A DNA stretch of 64,000 nt. Origin: Temnopleurus reevesii (lineage: Eukaryota; Echinodermata; Echinoidea; Temnopleuroida; Temnopleuridae). The DNA lies in contig BQKZ01000829.1 in assembly GCA_036244855.1 (NCBI GenBank), positions 46,478 through 110,477 of the forward strand, read 5' to 3'. The notes under the pieces were generated by a model, which made no database searches, was not told where the DNA came from, and worked only from the letters and a program-made list of their open reading frames with translations. Shown one piece after another: positions 1-12,345 of the stretch (the stretch's first letter is position 1; each line of letters begins with the position of its first letter). The translations under genes were made by a program, and so were the position numbers.

Positions 1-2110
1 ATGCCAGCCCACAGCAGAATTTACACAAATGATAATAAATTTTTCATGGCTTTTAAATTTATTTGCTTAGATTTGATGATTCAGAAAAGAAATCAATATG
101 TTATTTATTAAAAAGCAGAATTACTCTGAAGCTATTTGAAATTTGTTACGATTAGTTCACAGAGTGAATTTAGAAATATAATATAATACTTATATTGTAT
201 GAAGTTTATAAAACTGTTCGGTAGTTCAGTATAGTATTTTCCTGCTCAAATCAATGATAATACAGCAACATAATGCATAATGTCAACAAATTATCCTCAC
301 TTTATCAAACATAATCATAGTACTGAAATTCTACCCCTCTCCTGATGTTTATAATGTGTCATAACCAGGTATATGACAAAATAGAAAAAAAATGGTAATT
401 CACTATACTTGGAGAGGTAAATGAATGTAAATCAAGCCACGATAGATTGAGTATTAGATTTTGAGCGGGGTCTGTGGGAGAATGTTTCTGCATGAGATGA
501 TGCAAGAGTGCAAGATGAATGCAGTGACTTGTTGATCATCATATCCTTGCCAGAAATCATCAACCACACCTTGGAACTAGACGCCAAATATTTCTGCAGA
601 CAGCACAAAGTCCTCATCTCAGAGACTTAGGAGAAGGGCTTTGGTTGGGACGAGATGGAATAATTGCAAGATGTATCGGTGGTGACAGGGGTAAATTTGA
701 ACAAGGTCTGAATCATTATGGCAAGGGTGAATCATAGGGGAGGATAGCTAAGACAATGTAAGAGAGGCTATCATATGGGGCTTTGTCGTTCGGTGCAGAG
801 ATGGTGCCTGGTGTTCATGATGGGGTTAATTGGAAAAGACAGATCTGGAATATGGTGATTTATATTAAAATCTATTGAAATAAACTTTTAACACTTAAAT
901 ACAAAATTGACATTTTTACTGGCAAACAGAAGGATAAATCCTTTCTTTACTTAGAGCAACTAGTTGGTGTGACTTGAGACAAGTTCTCTTATCTCCATAT
1001 TTACGACAAATGCAACTTTGATCGAATACTCTTTATATTTTGCAAATAATTTAAAAACCTTTTTATGACCCCATAAACATGCATGACAATGTGATCAATA
1101 GAAAAATGTCAATGAAATTCAAATTATACAAGATTTCTATTCTCCGATAACAGTATCACCCACATTAGTAAATACATCCTCAGAAACTCCTCCTTAAACC
1201 CTTTTCATACATGGCCACCACAGGAAAACATCAATCATATTCGAGACATCTCCATGACCAATATAGACGAAATAATTTCATTTCAATTACCATCATAATC
1301 ACAAGTATCAGCCTCTTCTTATTGGCTGAGTCGGTGATGCCGGAAGGCATAGTTCATATTGATTCATTTTGTCTAGCTGACAAACAAGCATTGCAAATTC
1401 ATCTCTGTCATCCCAATACAACCTCATCATAATAGATAAAGAATTTTAGCAGCATAAATTTAGTTTATGGTACAATTAAGGTATTTTTTCATTCTTGATA
1501 TTTCAAACTCAAATTCACACTTGGTGATTTCAAATAGATCCAACATCCCCTATCATTAATGATCCTAATGATTGTGAAGTCGAAAATATGGGTTCAAACG
1601 TTTAATAGAGAGAGAGAGAAAAAAAATCACATGTTTACATATTATATCTATATATTATAGAATATTTCTTATCGATGTGTACTAGCTTATTTTTAGTAAA
1701 AATGCAGCAGAAATTGAGCTTTCCTTTTGATCAAATTGTTCATTTAGTCACCTTATTCAGTCAAGTTAACATGAGAATGTAAAGTTTATGATACACCAAA
1801 AGAATACATTGACATCCATGAGCATTTCTAATCTTTGGTTACAAATATTTTTAGTAAAAATTTGGCAGAAATTGAGTTTAACTTTAGATAAAATTGTTCA
1901 TTGAGTCACATTGCATCATATTCAGTCCAGTTCACATGAGTATATAATTTTATGATACACCAAAAGAATACATTAATGACATCCATGAACAAAACAAAAC
2001 AAGGTGAAACTACATGGAGAGATTTCACACCCCTGCTTCATTATCATACGCAACATAGAATTGTATTCCCATGTTTTGTAACATTCAAGCTCTTTGCGAT
2101 TATTGTTTAC
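1..2110 (-). other. Start of CELSR intron 4 (incomplete)
   Basis: Sequence downstream of the exon 4 donor. I looked on the minus strand for the continuation of laminin-G 1 and did not find it, so the intron continues past the window edge. It contains the 158-bp tandem duplication at 1689-1989; otherwise only AT-rich sequence is seen. Confidence 0.75.
1689..1989. repeat. Two-copy tandem duplication, period about 158 bp
   Basis: Two adjacent copies begin with ATTTTTAGTAAAAAT at 1689 and 1847. They share blocks such as AGAAATTGAG, AAATTGTTCATT, CACATGAG-like sequence and TATGATACACCAAAAGAATA. The copies differ by scattered substitutions and small indels, so the duplication is not recent. It is not seen elsewhere in the window. 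Confidence 0.85.
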
Positions 2111-2345
2111 CTGACAGACAGTTGGAGCCTCACTCTCTGACTCAGCGAATAGAACATCATGAACGACTTTGGTGGGAAATTCCGCGTCCGAATTTCACAG
2201 AACGGACCATCGTACTCATCTGGATTGGGACAGCTACAATCAAAGCCTCCGTTGAGGAAGTTACGACATGTTCCGCCATGCTTACATATGCTGTCTGTCG
2301 CCCCCGTGCAACGCCCCTTGCCAATGTCAATCTCACAGTTGGTTC
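2111..2345 (-). CDS. CELSR: CELSR/Flamingo coding exon 4: end of EGF 2, EGF 3, start of laminin-G 1
   Basis: Internal exon of 235 bases. The real reading frame encodes residues 1425-1502 and lies in a frame without an ATG start. Acceptor CTTTGTCCAG|GA joins exon 3 as GFIG-TNCEIDIGKGRC, which supplies the last cysteine of EGF 2. EGF 3 follows (CKHGGTCRNFLNGGFDC, then CSCPNPDEYDGPFC). RTRNFPPKSFMMFYSLSQRV then matches the start of the first CELSR laminin-G domain (vertebrate TTRSFPPQSFVTFRGLRQR-like). Donor GTCAG|GTAAAC leaves two bases, phase 2, unlike the phase-1 introns upstream. The rest of laminin-G 1 must be in the next exon, which I could not find in positions 1-2110, so it lies beyond the window. 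This is the last recognisable exon here. Confidence 0.92.
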
Positions 2346-5300
2346 CTGGACAAAGAAAGTAAAAACAAATATTTGTATCAACTTTTATTGAATATAAGAT
2401 AAAAATGAATAAAAATTACTTTGAAAAAGAAAGAAAGCAGCCAAAATATCAAACTTACTGTTATGCAAAACAAAACTCAAAGGTGATTGCAATTCATTTA
2501 GTATTTACTGAGATAGATATTGAATAATATCTTCAAAATAAGAGTGGCTTCTGGAACCAACTAAAAACTTAATGGATCATTCAATGATCATTAATTCATT
2601 AAATTGTTAATGGATTTTATTTTTGTGCATTTTCTCATTTTCGCAAGAAATTTCTTTTTTCAATATTCTAGTGATTTGATATCTTAAAAATAATCTCACT
2701 GGCAGAGCTACATGTAAAAGGAACATTGATTTTGTCCCTGAGTCCCTGAGTCAAGGTTACCGCAAGATGGGAAAAGACAAATACAATTCAGAGCACCTTG
2801 CTGAAAAGGGAGTTCTTCCTATGAGGGATATGAACAAAATCTTGCGAGATATTCAATTTCTTGTCACCTCTTTGGTCTCTCCATAGTGCATGGATCAATA
2901 AATCCATGCAAGATTTATAAAGGACTTTTCCTTCTGAATATTGCATTGTGAATGGGAGCAGTGAAGTGAAGAGAATGGATGAGGAGGGAGAGAGTAGTAA
3001 AGAGTTTAGACAAGGATGAATCCAAGAAATATGGTATAAAAATGACAAGAAATGGACAGGAGAATATATATTTCAGGAAAAACAAGATAAGACGAGTAAT
3101 GGAAAAAATACAATTTGGAATGAGAATAGCAATTATTGCTCAACTAGGAGGAGGAAATACTCTGTAAACAAGGATGGCAAGAATAAAAAAGAAGCGTTTA
3201 AGAGAAGAAAAATTAATGTTAGTGGTTTTGTGCATATGCAAGAGAAAAGGAGAGATAAAGAATTAGCAATGGAGGATAGATGAAAATAATATCTTTAGAA
3301 GAGCAGAAATCTAGTTCATGCAGGAAAAGCATAGAGGCACAGAGGGGTTGGTGTATTGAGTTGCTTCACACAACCCATGAATAATACTTTGAAGAAGAAA
3401 TTACTTTTCAAACGGCGCTTTTAAAAGTAGATGTCTGTAAGGGTTTATTCTAGAAGTCATGTGACGTGTTGCTAGGTACCTACCAAGTGGGATGGTTAGG
3501 TACATATATCAGGTATCTCTTGGGTGTTTGGAGGCGCATGCACAAACTTTGTATACACCAGTGTGTTGCACAGGCAGTGATACAGGTAATAAGGCTCTGT
3601 TCTATGCACATACACAGTAATCACTCAGGAAAGAGTGTTGAATTATCCAAAAAGCATCTTGCACAAGAGTGATGTATAGTCTGTCATATCATAAACAAAA
3701 TGCAGAGCAAAGTCCACTTCTCTTTTAGTAAAGCTCATAATATCCTAGAAATGATAATGCCACCTTCATATCAAATGCCCTTTGTAATTAACAGTGTTGA
3801 ATCTAATAATGTTTATATAATTTCAAAGCGTGAATGCATGGTCAACTGCTTCATGTAATGCATCTATGGTATCTACCTTGGATGAACTGCTCTCACCAAC
3901 AGACAAAAAATGAAAAATCAAGCAAAAAGCAAAGGAAATTAAAAAATCCAATTAGCGAATGTATGCGGGATACATCATACACCTCCATCAATGTGCAATG
4001 CTAATGACGAAAAGACTGGAGAGGGAGAGAGGGTAGATACCCTGAGGATAGATGTATGGAGAGAGCATGGCCGCAGGATAGGAGTGGCAGGATTAACCAT
4101 GGGTTATAGGATTATGACAAGGGGCACATCAGGGGGGCATAGGGCAACATAAGAACTCACTAGTTAAGGAAACTGGGAAATATAATAAGGGAGCAAAAGG
4201 CAATGTCATGCACTTTGAAGAGGATCCTTTTTAGAGGATTACACTGTTTTGGTCATTCTCTCAATAAAAAAGCTTTAAATTCAATTTCCAAATGGATCTC
4301 TAGAGACGAATAATTTATAGATATTTTTTACAGACATGGAAGCAGATGTAGTGAAAACAAATTCTATAAAAGAAACAGATCTAAAATTACGACATGAGAA
4401 TTCTAGTGAGATACGCAGGTAAATAACAAATTTATGAATGATTGTATTGTCAGGAATACATTTGGAAATGGGAGAATAAAACTGTGAGTCCTGTTCAATA
4501 AAGAATGAAAGAAAAAAAAGAGAGATAAACAGGCAGATATTGAAAGAAAGCGATAAAGAAGTGTGAGATGAAGGGGAGACAGAGAATGGGGATGGGTAGA
4601 GAAGGAATTTTTTTTTAAGATAGTAAAAAGGAGAAGATGTTGAATGAAGAAAGCACATCAGAAGAAGAGGAGAGTGAGCAAAAGACGACTGATAGGCTGA
4701 TCTTCTGTAGATGTGAACATAGTATACATGTAAGGATGAACAGACAAAATCCATGGCGTCAGGTTTATCCTTGATGCAAATATGCATGATACCAATTTGG
4801 AAAATAATAGCCTAAATAACAAACTTTTACATTTTCAAAATAGTAGCAAAATAAAAAAAAGGAAGGATAAGTGATTTGGAGGTGTTGCAAGAAAATTACT
4901 ATCAATTGCAAATTACAGTTGATCACACCCAAACCGCTGTTACATGCTCGGCTTGTCATGAGCGCAGACAGTGCAAAAATGAAAATACGCAATTCAAACA
5001 CAACTGATTTGCAGATGATTTGCGATTAAATACAACTTTTTAGCAACAACCCCCTTAGAAATGAAAATATCTTGCATTGAATTTTATTAGATGAAAGAAT
5101 GTTTATATTTTACTTATAAGACTTCAATGATTATTCAGAAATATTGTAGCAAAAGTGTTGTTACAATGTCTTTCTGAAGATGTATTCAAATCATTTGCTT
5201 ATTTGCTATCATAATTTATTTTCTACATTCACTTCATTGAGGAAGGAGGTATGATCATGAGGTCGGATGGGTCATCATCCCCATGACACTAATGGAATGA

Positions 5301-5569
5301 GGAAAGCTTTCAGACCCAGGGGAAACCAAGATGACTGGATCATGTGCCAGCGTACCAGCCATGTTTGCACACGTGGCCCTAAAATCTGATTACACGCGGC
5401 ACAGAAATGAAATTACGCAGCACCACCATCTTTCCACCAAGACATATTTTCATTGAAGGATCAGCTGTCAAATTCATGCTGCTGTAAGATGTAAAAGGGG
5501 TAAATATTTCTCATAGTATTTCCTCCATGTGTGTATTCCTTGTGTGAAATGATACAAGCAGGCCCTTAA

Positions 5570-5843
5570 TAGATGCAATTTATATAGCGCACGTATCCAC
5601 TCTGCTGAGTGCTCAGGGCGCTTTATATTATTATTACCCTGGCTTTGGCCCGGCAGCCATTCACGGCGCACTTGGCATTTCAAAGAATAAATATTCCTGC
5701 CAGGTACATTCACCCCACCTGGGTTGAGTGCAGCACAATGTGGATGAATTTCTTGCTGAAGGAAATTGACGCCATTGGTAGGATTCAAACCTACGACCCT
5801 CTAGTTGAAAGGCGAGAGTCACGACCACTACACCACGGCGCCT
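5570..5843 (-). mobile_element. tRNA-derived SINE, nearly complete copy
   Basis: Read on the minus strand, it starts with a tRNA-like head (GGCGCCGTGGTGTAGTGGT, A-box-like at about 5835-5826). A B box matches GGTTTGAATCC at 5791-5781 (consensus GGTTCRANNCC). The body follows. The 3' module is an imperfect stem: AAAGCGC, a central part, then GCGCTATATAA. The tail shows ATT-rich triplets inside the module. Heads of this kind are common in SINEs of marine invertebrates. It is a transposed copy, not a functional tRNA gene: the body continues directly after the head. Confidence 0.8.
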
Positions 5844-8181
5844 CCACGCCCTTAAATATACTTTGTCCGATATGAAAAGCAGTAAAGACAAACAAGGAAT
5901 AGGCAACTTGAACAACACTTCCAATATAATAACTATAATTTTTTCCAACTCATTTTGCTTCAAAAAAATGCCTTTGAAAAGGTTTGTTTGGGTCAGATGC
6001 AATCTCAATTCGAGACATAATCTCATGAAATCTTCCCGCAAGAACGCTCTTCCTGGAATTACGGGAGCATTTTTAAAATGAAAAACCACCAGTTAATAAA
6101 ATGCACCATTTGATAATAAACGTTATGACTAATGCTGATTATAATACACAAAATCCCAAATAGTATTGAAAGTATGACTACAAGCACTTGAATGTGTCAG
6201 AAGCAGACAGCCTGTCATCTCAATCTCAACATACTGCACTGCCGTTGAACGGCTGGATTCAAGCATGCAGGCAGGCTGACGGAGAAGGCAATATTTAGAA
6301 CAAGGAGTAAATGTTTGTACCTTACACTAATAACAGGAAATTAAAGTTTGTCCACTGCCGTCAAGCGACTGCAAGTACCTAGTGTTTGAGCAGCCGCTGG
6401 GATGAGCATCCGATCGGGAGAATGCTGCGGACTGTTTAATGAAATGGCTGCCATTGCCTGTATGTTAAAATGGTGCCCGGCCAGCATACTTGTTAGTTTA
6501 CTAATGGTATCATTACCACACTAAGCTGGCTAGAGTATAAATCCATTATTAATGGGGAAAATGAAAGTGGGATCATCAAATATGTGTGTCTCTATGCCAG
6601 TACTACTGTATGCCCATTGTGGGAACATTCTATTAGGCTATGAAATGATGGGTATTAAATAAAAAGGGCTTTTAAGCGCACATTAATAGAAGCTAACTGA
6701 GAATATCCTGACAGGTTTTATGTATGAATCACATCTAAATGATGGGTGCATTAATACATTTCCATGCATATAAATTCACAAGATGATAGAATTTATAACA
6801 CACTGATGTCAACATTGGACTAATCACATTGTATGGTTAATAATATTTAGTAGTGTTTGCCTTCTTCTCTGCTGCACTTAGAATTTAATTTCTAAGACAA
6901 AATACTTGTTTGAAATAAGTATTGCTATATATGTTTATAACAAATCTTCAATAAACTGATGGACATTAACATCTGAATTCAAAATATAAGATCCATGTGT
7001 GATCAAAGTAAGAAAGAATGTATGGTGTACATTCTGATCCACAAACTCCTTCAACATAGATATACTTCATAAATTCACAACCTTTCGATGCTCTAACCCA
7101 TTCATTACACGTCTATTGACAATGTGTGCTGACAAATGTCCTACAGATGAGCAGACAGATGTATATACCTCTTTCATAACTCTTTATTCCTGTCATCAAT
7201 CCTCGTCATCAATTTTTAATCACAAAACGTCCTTTTTTGCTCTTGCACTACTCCAAATTTCTTTGGAATAGGAGAGATTCAGATCATCAAACTATATGGT
7301 TCGATTTCACATGATGAATGGTTGGCTTTTCCATGCCGATTTACAGAGCATGTCTTCTACAAGTAGTCCAGAATACATGCATAAAGTTATCCTTGAGGGA
7401 ATATTCAACTCAGAATTGCTAAATCCCTTGACTGAAAATTATTTTGACTTAGTTGTAAAAGATACAGAAACAATGTATAAACTACATACTTTAGGATGTT
7501 TTAATTTGTCGGCGCATCCAACACAAGCTCCGCTTCTGGAACAGCGCTCTTTTCCTTCAATCTAGTTACCACAATGATTTATGTTCTAATCACCCAATTA
7601 TTTGATTACGATTGTAAATTTCTATACTGTTCTATATTGATTTATATTTGTTGTAGAAGAAAAAAAAATGTTCTTTTTAATTGAATTGAATTAATGAAAT
7701 ATAAACTAGCCTATTTGTATAAAATCTAAGTTGCTATACACAGCTAAACAGAAACATACTTGATCATATATGATTAAAAAAACAACATCTTAAATGCTTT
7801 GCTGTTCATTTTAAGCTTAATTACATGTGGAGCAAGGGCGTTTATAACAATAAGCCAATCAATTTCATTCTATGTATTCCAAGTTTCCAATAAGACCTAC
7901 GGGTACAAATAAGAAACTAACTTCTGATTGAAATTTAGCAACAAAGTAGGTTAGAGTACGGCACAAAGTTGGTTCAATGTTAGAGTAATCAACACCTTCC
8001 AAACACAAACACTTTCAAACATTGCACACTCTCTAGAGGCTTGCCAGAAATCTAACAAATTGCTTTCAATGTTTGTCATGATAAATTTACACAAGGCTAG
8101 TTCCATCTTCACGAGAGAGACCAACAGAAGATACCATCAAGGTAATCATTATGTCTTCTTAGCACTCTGTATCTTAGCGGG

Positions 8182-8222
8182 CTCTCTCTCTCTCTTTCTC
8201 TCTCTCCCTCTATCTCTCTCTT
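8182..8222. repeat. TC-rich microsatellite
   Basis: Imperfect (TC)n run with a few interruptions (TTTC, CCCTCTA). It explains the serine/leucine-rich open frame that crosses it. Confidence 0.85.
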
Positions 8223-9233
8223 ATCTTCTTCATACTTATCTCACCTTTCCATTTGTTCACTAACAATTTTTCTTTGTAACAATACTTTGGCGCTATAGTT
8301 TTATTAATATTAATTTGTTGAAAATGAAGTTTTACATCAAGTGGCTTCTTTTACTCTGCCTCTTTTCTAAATTTACATAGTTTAAACAACTACCTTTTGC
8401 TTATACGAGTCCTCTCTAATACTGCATGTCTCTTATAGTTTCCATCTGTTATCAACTTACAACTACTTAGGATTAGGAGTTGATTAGTAAATAAAATCAA
8501 ATTAAAATATCAACAATCAGTTACAAAAATCTTGTTTAAAGCAATGAGCAAAATTAATTTGCTTTTCTCTCTTCCTTCCTTATATTACCCAATTAATTAT
8601 TCTAAAGAGTCTTAGATGTTTTACATTAATTAACCAGGTTCTACTAAAAACATAATCAGTCATGTTACCTGGGCTAGACCAATGAATCCACCAAAGAATT
8701 TCCCATTAATGCCTCAATTGAGAACATTATGATTCCTCCCCTGAGGATCTAATTATTTGAGCACAGTCGAAAGTGTTAATTCAAATCTCTGACCAGTGCT
8801 TGTGAGCTGTATAACTGTCATATTACCCTACATCTATATGAGTTATGGGCAAGATCAAAGACATTTCAACAGCACCAGCTTCTCATTGACCTAATTTCAG
8901 TTATAATTAGCTGTAATTACCATACTTAAAACACAATGACTAATCCTTTTCATAAAATATACGAGAAATTGAAGAAATAAGGTGGAAAAATAAAGATCTG
9001 GCCAAGGGTGTAATAAGCAAGAATTGTGTGAAAATATATCCCCAAATGGGACACTAAATTATGGGTCTAAGCCTTCCCCGCATCGGTGAGGAAGATGAAA
9101 TTGGAGAAGCACTTGCCCATGACTTGTGGGAATTATGGAGAGTGTCCGATTTGATGAGAATAAACATGGAAGGGGTCTCCAATTTCATCTCAGCATCATT
9201 CATGTGGATGCCTAGGTGATGGACGCTCGCTCC

Positions 9234-9236
<3 letters not shown>

Positions 9237-9264
<28 letters not shown>

Positions 9265-9295
9265 ACCACCCCCCCAACCTTTCCCCCCCAAAAAA

Positions 9296-9327
<32 letters not shown>
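9237..9327. repeat. Two long C tracts separated by an A-rich spacer
   Basis: A run of 28 C (9237-9264) and a run of 30 C (9298-9327) enclose short C blocks and AAAAAAA. On the minus strand, the sense strand of CELSR pre-mRNA, these are poly-G tracts with strong G-quadruplex potential. Tract lengths in assemblies are often unreliable. Confidence 0.85.
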
Positions 9328-9330
<3 letters not shown>

Positions 9331-9836
9331 AGAAATGGGACGCAATGAATGGCTGCAGCAACAATGGTTGCGCCCTGTACCAACAAAAGCGTAAAGGATC
9401 CCCTCTAATCCTAGCCCCCATCCCTGAATATGGATACCACCAAACACCTCCATATCCTGTCTTCATCCAGAGAGAAGGAGGCCTGGATGAAGGGTGTATT
9501 TCCATCTTGCTCGACCCTAATCAAATCTTCAAACAAATTAATGTTTGGATGAGATAGATTTACCCATGAACGCCACAATCCTATCGCATTGTTGCTCCAT
9601 CACTGACTCAAGATACCCAAACCACCTCCTATTTGTATCTTCCACTTTGTGGGATACTGGGTGGATGAGAGCAGGGACTCTGATGAGAGGCAGGCATGCT
9701 CCCTCATTAGAGTTTATTAGAAAATTTCATCTTTTTCTACTGATTTAATGGTTCATCATATATCTACATGAATTTCCTGTCTCTATACATTACAAATATC
9801 CTTAGATTTCAACACCATTTAACTTTTCTACATCAC

Positions 9837-10369
9837 CAGTGTAGTAAAATCACGCTTTTCCGTAATAACGCAAAACCGTCATAAATTTCGTTGATCGATC
9901 ACTCCTTGAGCGCTGTCCGCTGAGTCAGGCTGAGCGAAAAATGCACGTAAATCCAATTACAATTTGAAAACTGAGGAAAGAGCTTCCCTCGATTTCAACC
10001 ACCCAGGGATTTCCCGCACAGCGTTGGGAGGGTCTGTGAGTGCGATACTTAGGAAGTTTGGCGATCGAGCTTTCAGATGAACCGTGCCGATTTAGATTTC
10101 CCTGTGGCGTTTTCCAGTCATAAACGTTTAAAAAAATTGTGTCACTTCAAGAAATGGCTGGCAATGAACTCGCCAGTCGTTTTGTCCGAAAGGGAAAATT
10201 GGGCCGTTCGCATGCATGCATGCATGCAGCTGTGTGACATTTGGGCGAACGACTAGAATGAGACTGGGTGAATCACTCATGCGTATCTCCTCGTAGCACT
10301 GAGTTACGTAATAGTGGTCTGAGATTAAGGTTTATCGTTATTACGGAAAAGCGTGATTTTACTACACTG
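9837..10369. mobile_element. 533-bp non-autonomous DNA transposon with 34-bp perfect TIRs
   Basis: Terminal inverted repeats at 9837-9870 and 10336-10369 are identical over 34 bases, beginning CAGTGTAGTAAAATCACG. The element is flanked by a 5-bp direct repeat, ATCAC (9832-9836 and 10370-10374). The interior is richer in GC than its surroundings, contains a (GCAT)n run near 10210-10229, and has no transposase frame. CAGTG-type ends occur in hAT elements, some groups of which make 5-bp duplications; that family assignment is tentative. The perfect TIRs suggest a fairly recent insertion. Confidence 0.88.
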
Positions 10370-12205
10370 ATCACACATTTCACCAAAAGAAGAATATGAA
10401 ATTAGAGGCCCTCTTATATAAATAGAGAATTGCGCAAATATTACTGAATTCTTGCAACTAAGAATCGGCACATTGCTTAAAAATGACTCAAATGTTCTTC
10501 TGAGAACTTTTTCAAGCAACATCAACAAATTTCAATCTGCACATTGATCATGATTAATCAATATCTTTATGAAAATTCTGTCACCTAAATTTTGTCAAAC
10601 TTTTAAACTGTGATCATTTTTCCTAAATCATGAATCTTAAACACATCAAATAGATGTACAATACCATGTTCATTCGGGTCCCTCCCCCAATAAAATGTAG
10701 CCCCCTCATCATGCGGCCGTTTGATAAAGCACCTGACTATAAACCAGCAACAACAAAAAACCAGGCTCTGATGATTGGGCATTCTCCACATCCCATTTAA
10801 TAGGATTGCTCAGGTTGCATGGTGGTATGAGGATTAAATGAGTGAATATGGTTTGAGGATATGATTATGAGGGTCATTCAAGGGTTTGTCAACAATCATG
10901 AAAGAGTCCAACATGAGAGAAGATTGTTAGAATAAGTAGCAAAATGATTTAGAAAACATCTCTTAGCATCAGATTCACTTGAAACTAAATATGATTTAAC
11001 TAAAGAAGGCAAAAACTCAAGCACAATTTCATTTCATTCAGATATGATAAATATTGAATTGAACTAAAAAACATCAACAAGATGAGTAACATATTCAAAT
11101 GCCATGCAAGAAGAAATAAGATCCTGCAAAAAGAAAAAAATTGACAGATCAGAGCAAGAGAGCAAAATAATCTACCCAGAAACCGAAATGCACAGGAAAA
11201 GGAATAAAAAATAAATGAATTTTTTTAATGTAATCTGTAAAAAATGATGCAAGAACAAAAATGTGTGATAAGCTTTAAGTTATCTCACGATTCGTTTGTT
11301 TAAGGCTCAGCCTGCGATCTCAAAACCCATTGTTTGAATCAATCCAAGAACAAATGTTTTTAAATTCCTCAGGTGGGGAATTACCAACCTCAAACTTTCC
11401 CTTAAAATCAACATCTAACTTTACAGAGTAATGAATGCACACGCTCCACATTCAATATGATTTTCTCATCTCGTTAATCCAGTCATCATTTCTCAATTAA
11501 GGATCACTCAAAGTCAAGTACATTACCACCCCATCCCATAAGCAGTTACACCCTGCAGCCATGTTTGATCTGTCGACTGCTTTAAATGAACTTCACCCGA
11601 ACAATTTGTTTCAAATTGGCTGTTACAGGGGCCGATAATGTCTGTTACAGGTGTATCCCATTTGCTTCAGTTTGGTTGCATTCATACTCTTAGCATTAGC
11701 GATTATAAATTTACTTGAAAATTTTGACAAATTATACTAATTTGGTAAAAGGCAATGAAGATTGGAACCAGCTATTTAAATTTTCACTGATCATAAATTC
11801 AAAATCTCTTCACTCCTTTGGAAAGAATGAGGAAGGAGTAGAAAGTTTCACAGGAGACAGTAGAATGGCCAAAACTGACTAAATGATCCACTGACATATA
11901 TTGTTGTTATTTTTTAGCAATAACCAAGATTTTTTTTTAAACCCATTTATTCTATATTTTTATGCCAGAATTATTTTGAAGAAATTGTAAATATGAACAG
12001 AGGCAAAATCATATTATATAAAAATTGAGATTCACTTGACTTAATGGGATGTGTTCATAAGTGAAAAGTATTATTAATTATGATAGAAATAGACAACATT
12101 TAGACAGTAATTAATACAAAGTATTTCTAAGCGCTCAGTGTATCATTACCTAGCTATAGCATGGTTACCATACGGTGCTAATTGCATCAAGGAATTCTTT
12201 TCGTT

Positions 12206-12345
12206 AACAATTTACCTCACCTGGATTGAGTGTAGCACATTGTGAACACATTTCTAGCTGAAAGAAATAAACGGCATAGGTGGGATTTGAACCGCAACCC
12301 TCTGGTTGAAAGGCTAGAGTCAGACCCACTACAACATGATGCTTC
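12206..12345 (-). mobile_element. tRNA-derived SINE, second copy, 3'-truncated
   Basis: Homologous to about 5702-5845: both share the segment that reads on the plus strand as CACCTGG, TTGAGTG(T/C)AGCACA, a GCTGAA block and CCCTCT(A/G)GTTGAAAGGC. Its B box (GGTTCAAATCC on the minus strand, 12293-12283) fits the pol III consensus exactly. The 3' module with GCGC stem seen in the other copy is absent. It is more diverged in the head (CATGATGC in place of CACGGCGC). Confidence 0.75.

Noticed and set aside
1..2110. Next CELSR exon (rest of laminin-G 1)
   Set aside because: Searched by eye on the minus strand for the FAT..GLLLYNG..F-type continuation and did not find it.
2071..2391. Three other open frames over exon 4
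   Set aside because: Shadows of the real CELSR exon, whose correct frame is fixed by EGF cysteines and splice phase.
4281..4787. 168-codon open frame on the minus strand
   Set aside because: Serine/leucine/phenylalanine-rich product of a long purine-biased plus strand; no recognisable domain and no splice context.
5770..5843. tRNA gene on the minus strand
   Set aside because: A and B boxes are present but the acceptor stem does not close convincingly and the sequence continues into a SINE body.
9061..9219. 52-codon plus-strand frame starting MGLSLPRIGEEDE
   Set aside because: Looks balanced in composition but is short, stops before the C tract, matches nothing I know and lies deep in an intron.
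9054..9505. Glycine-rich open frames on the minus strand
   Set aside because: Direct translation of the C/G homopolymer tracts.
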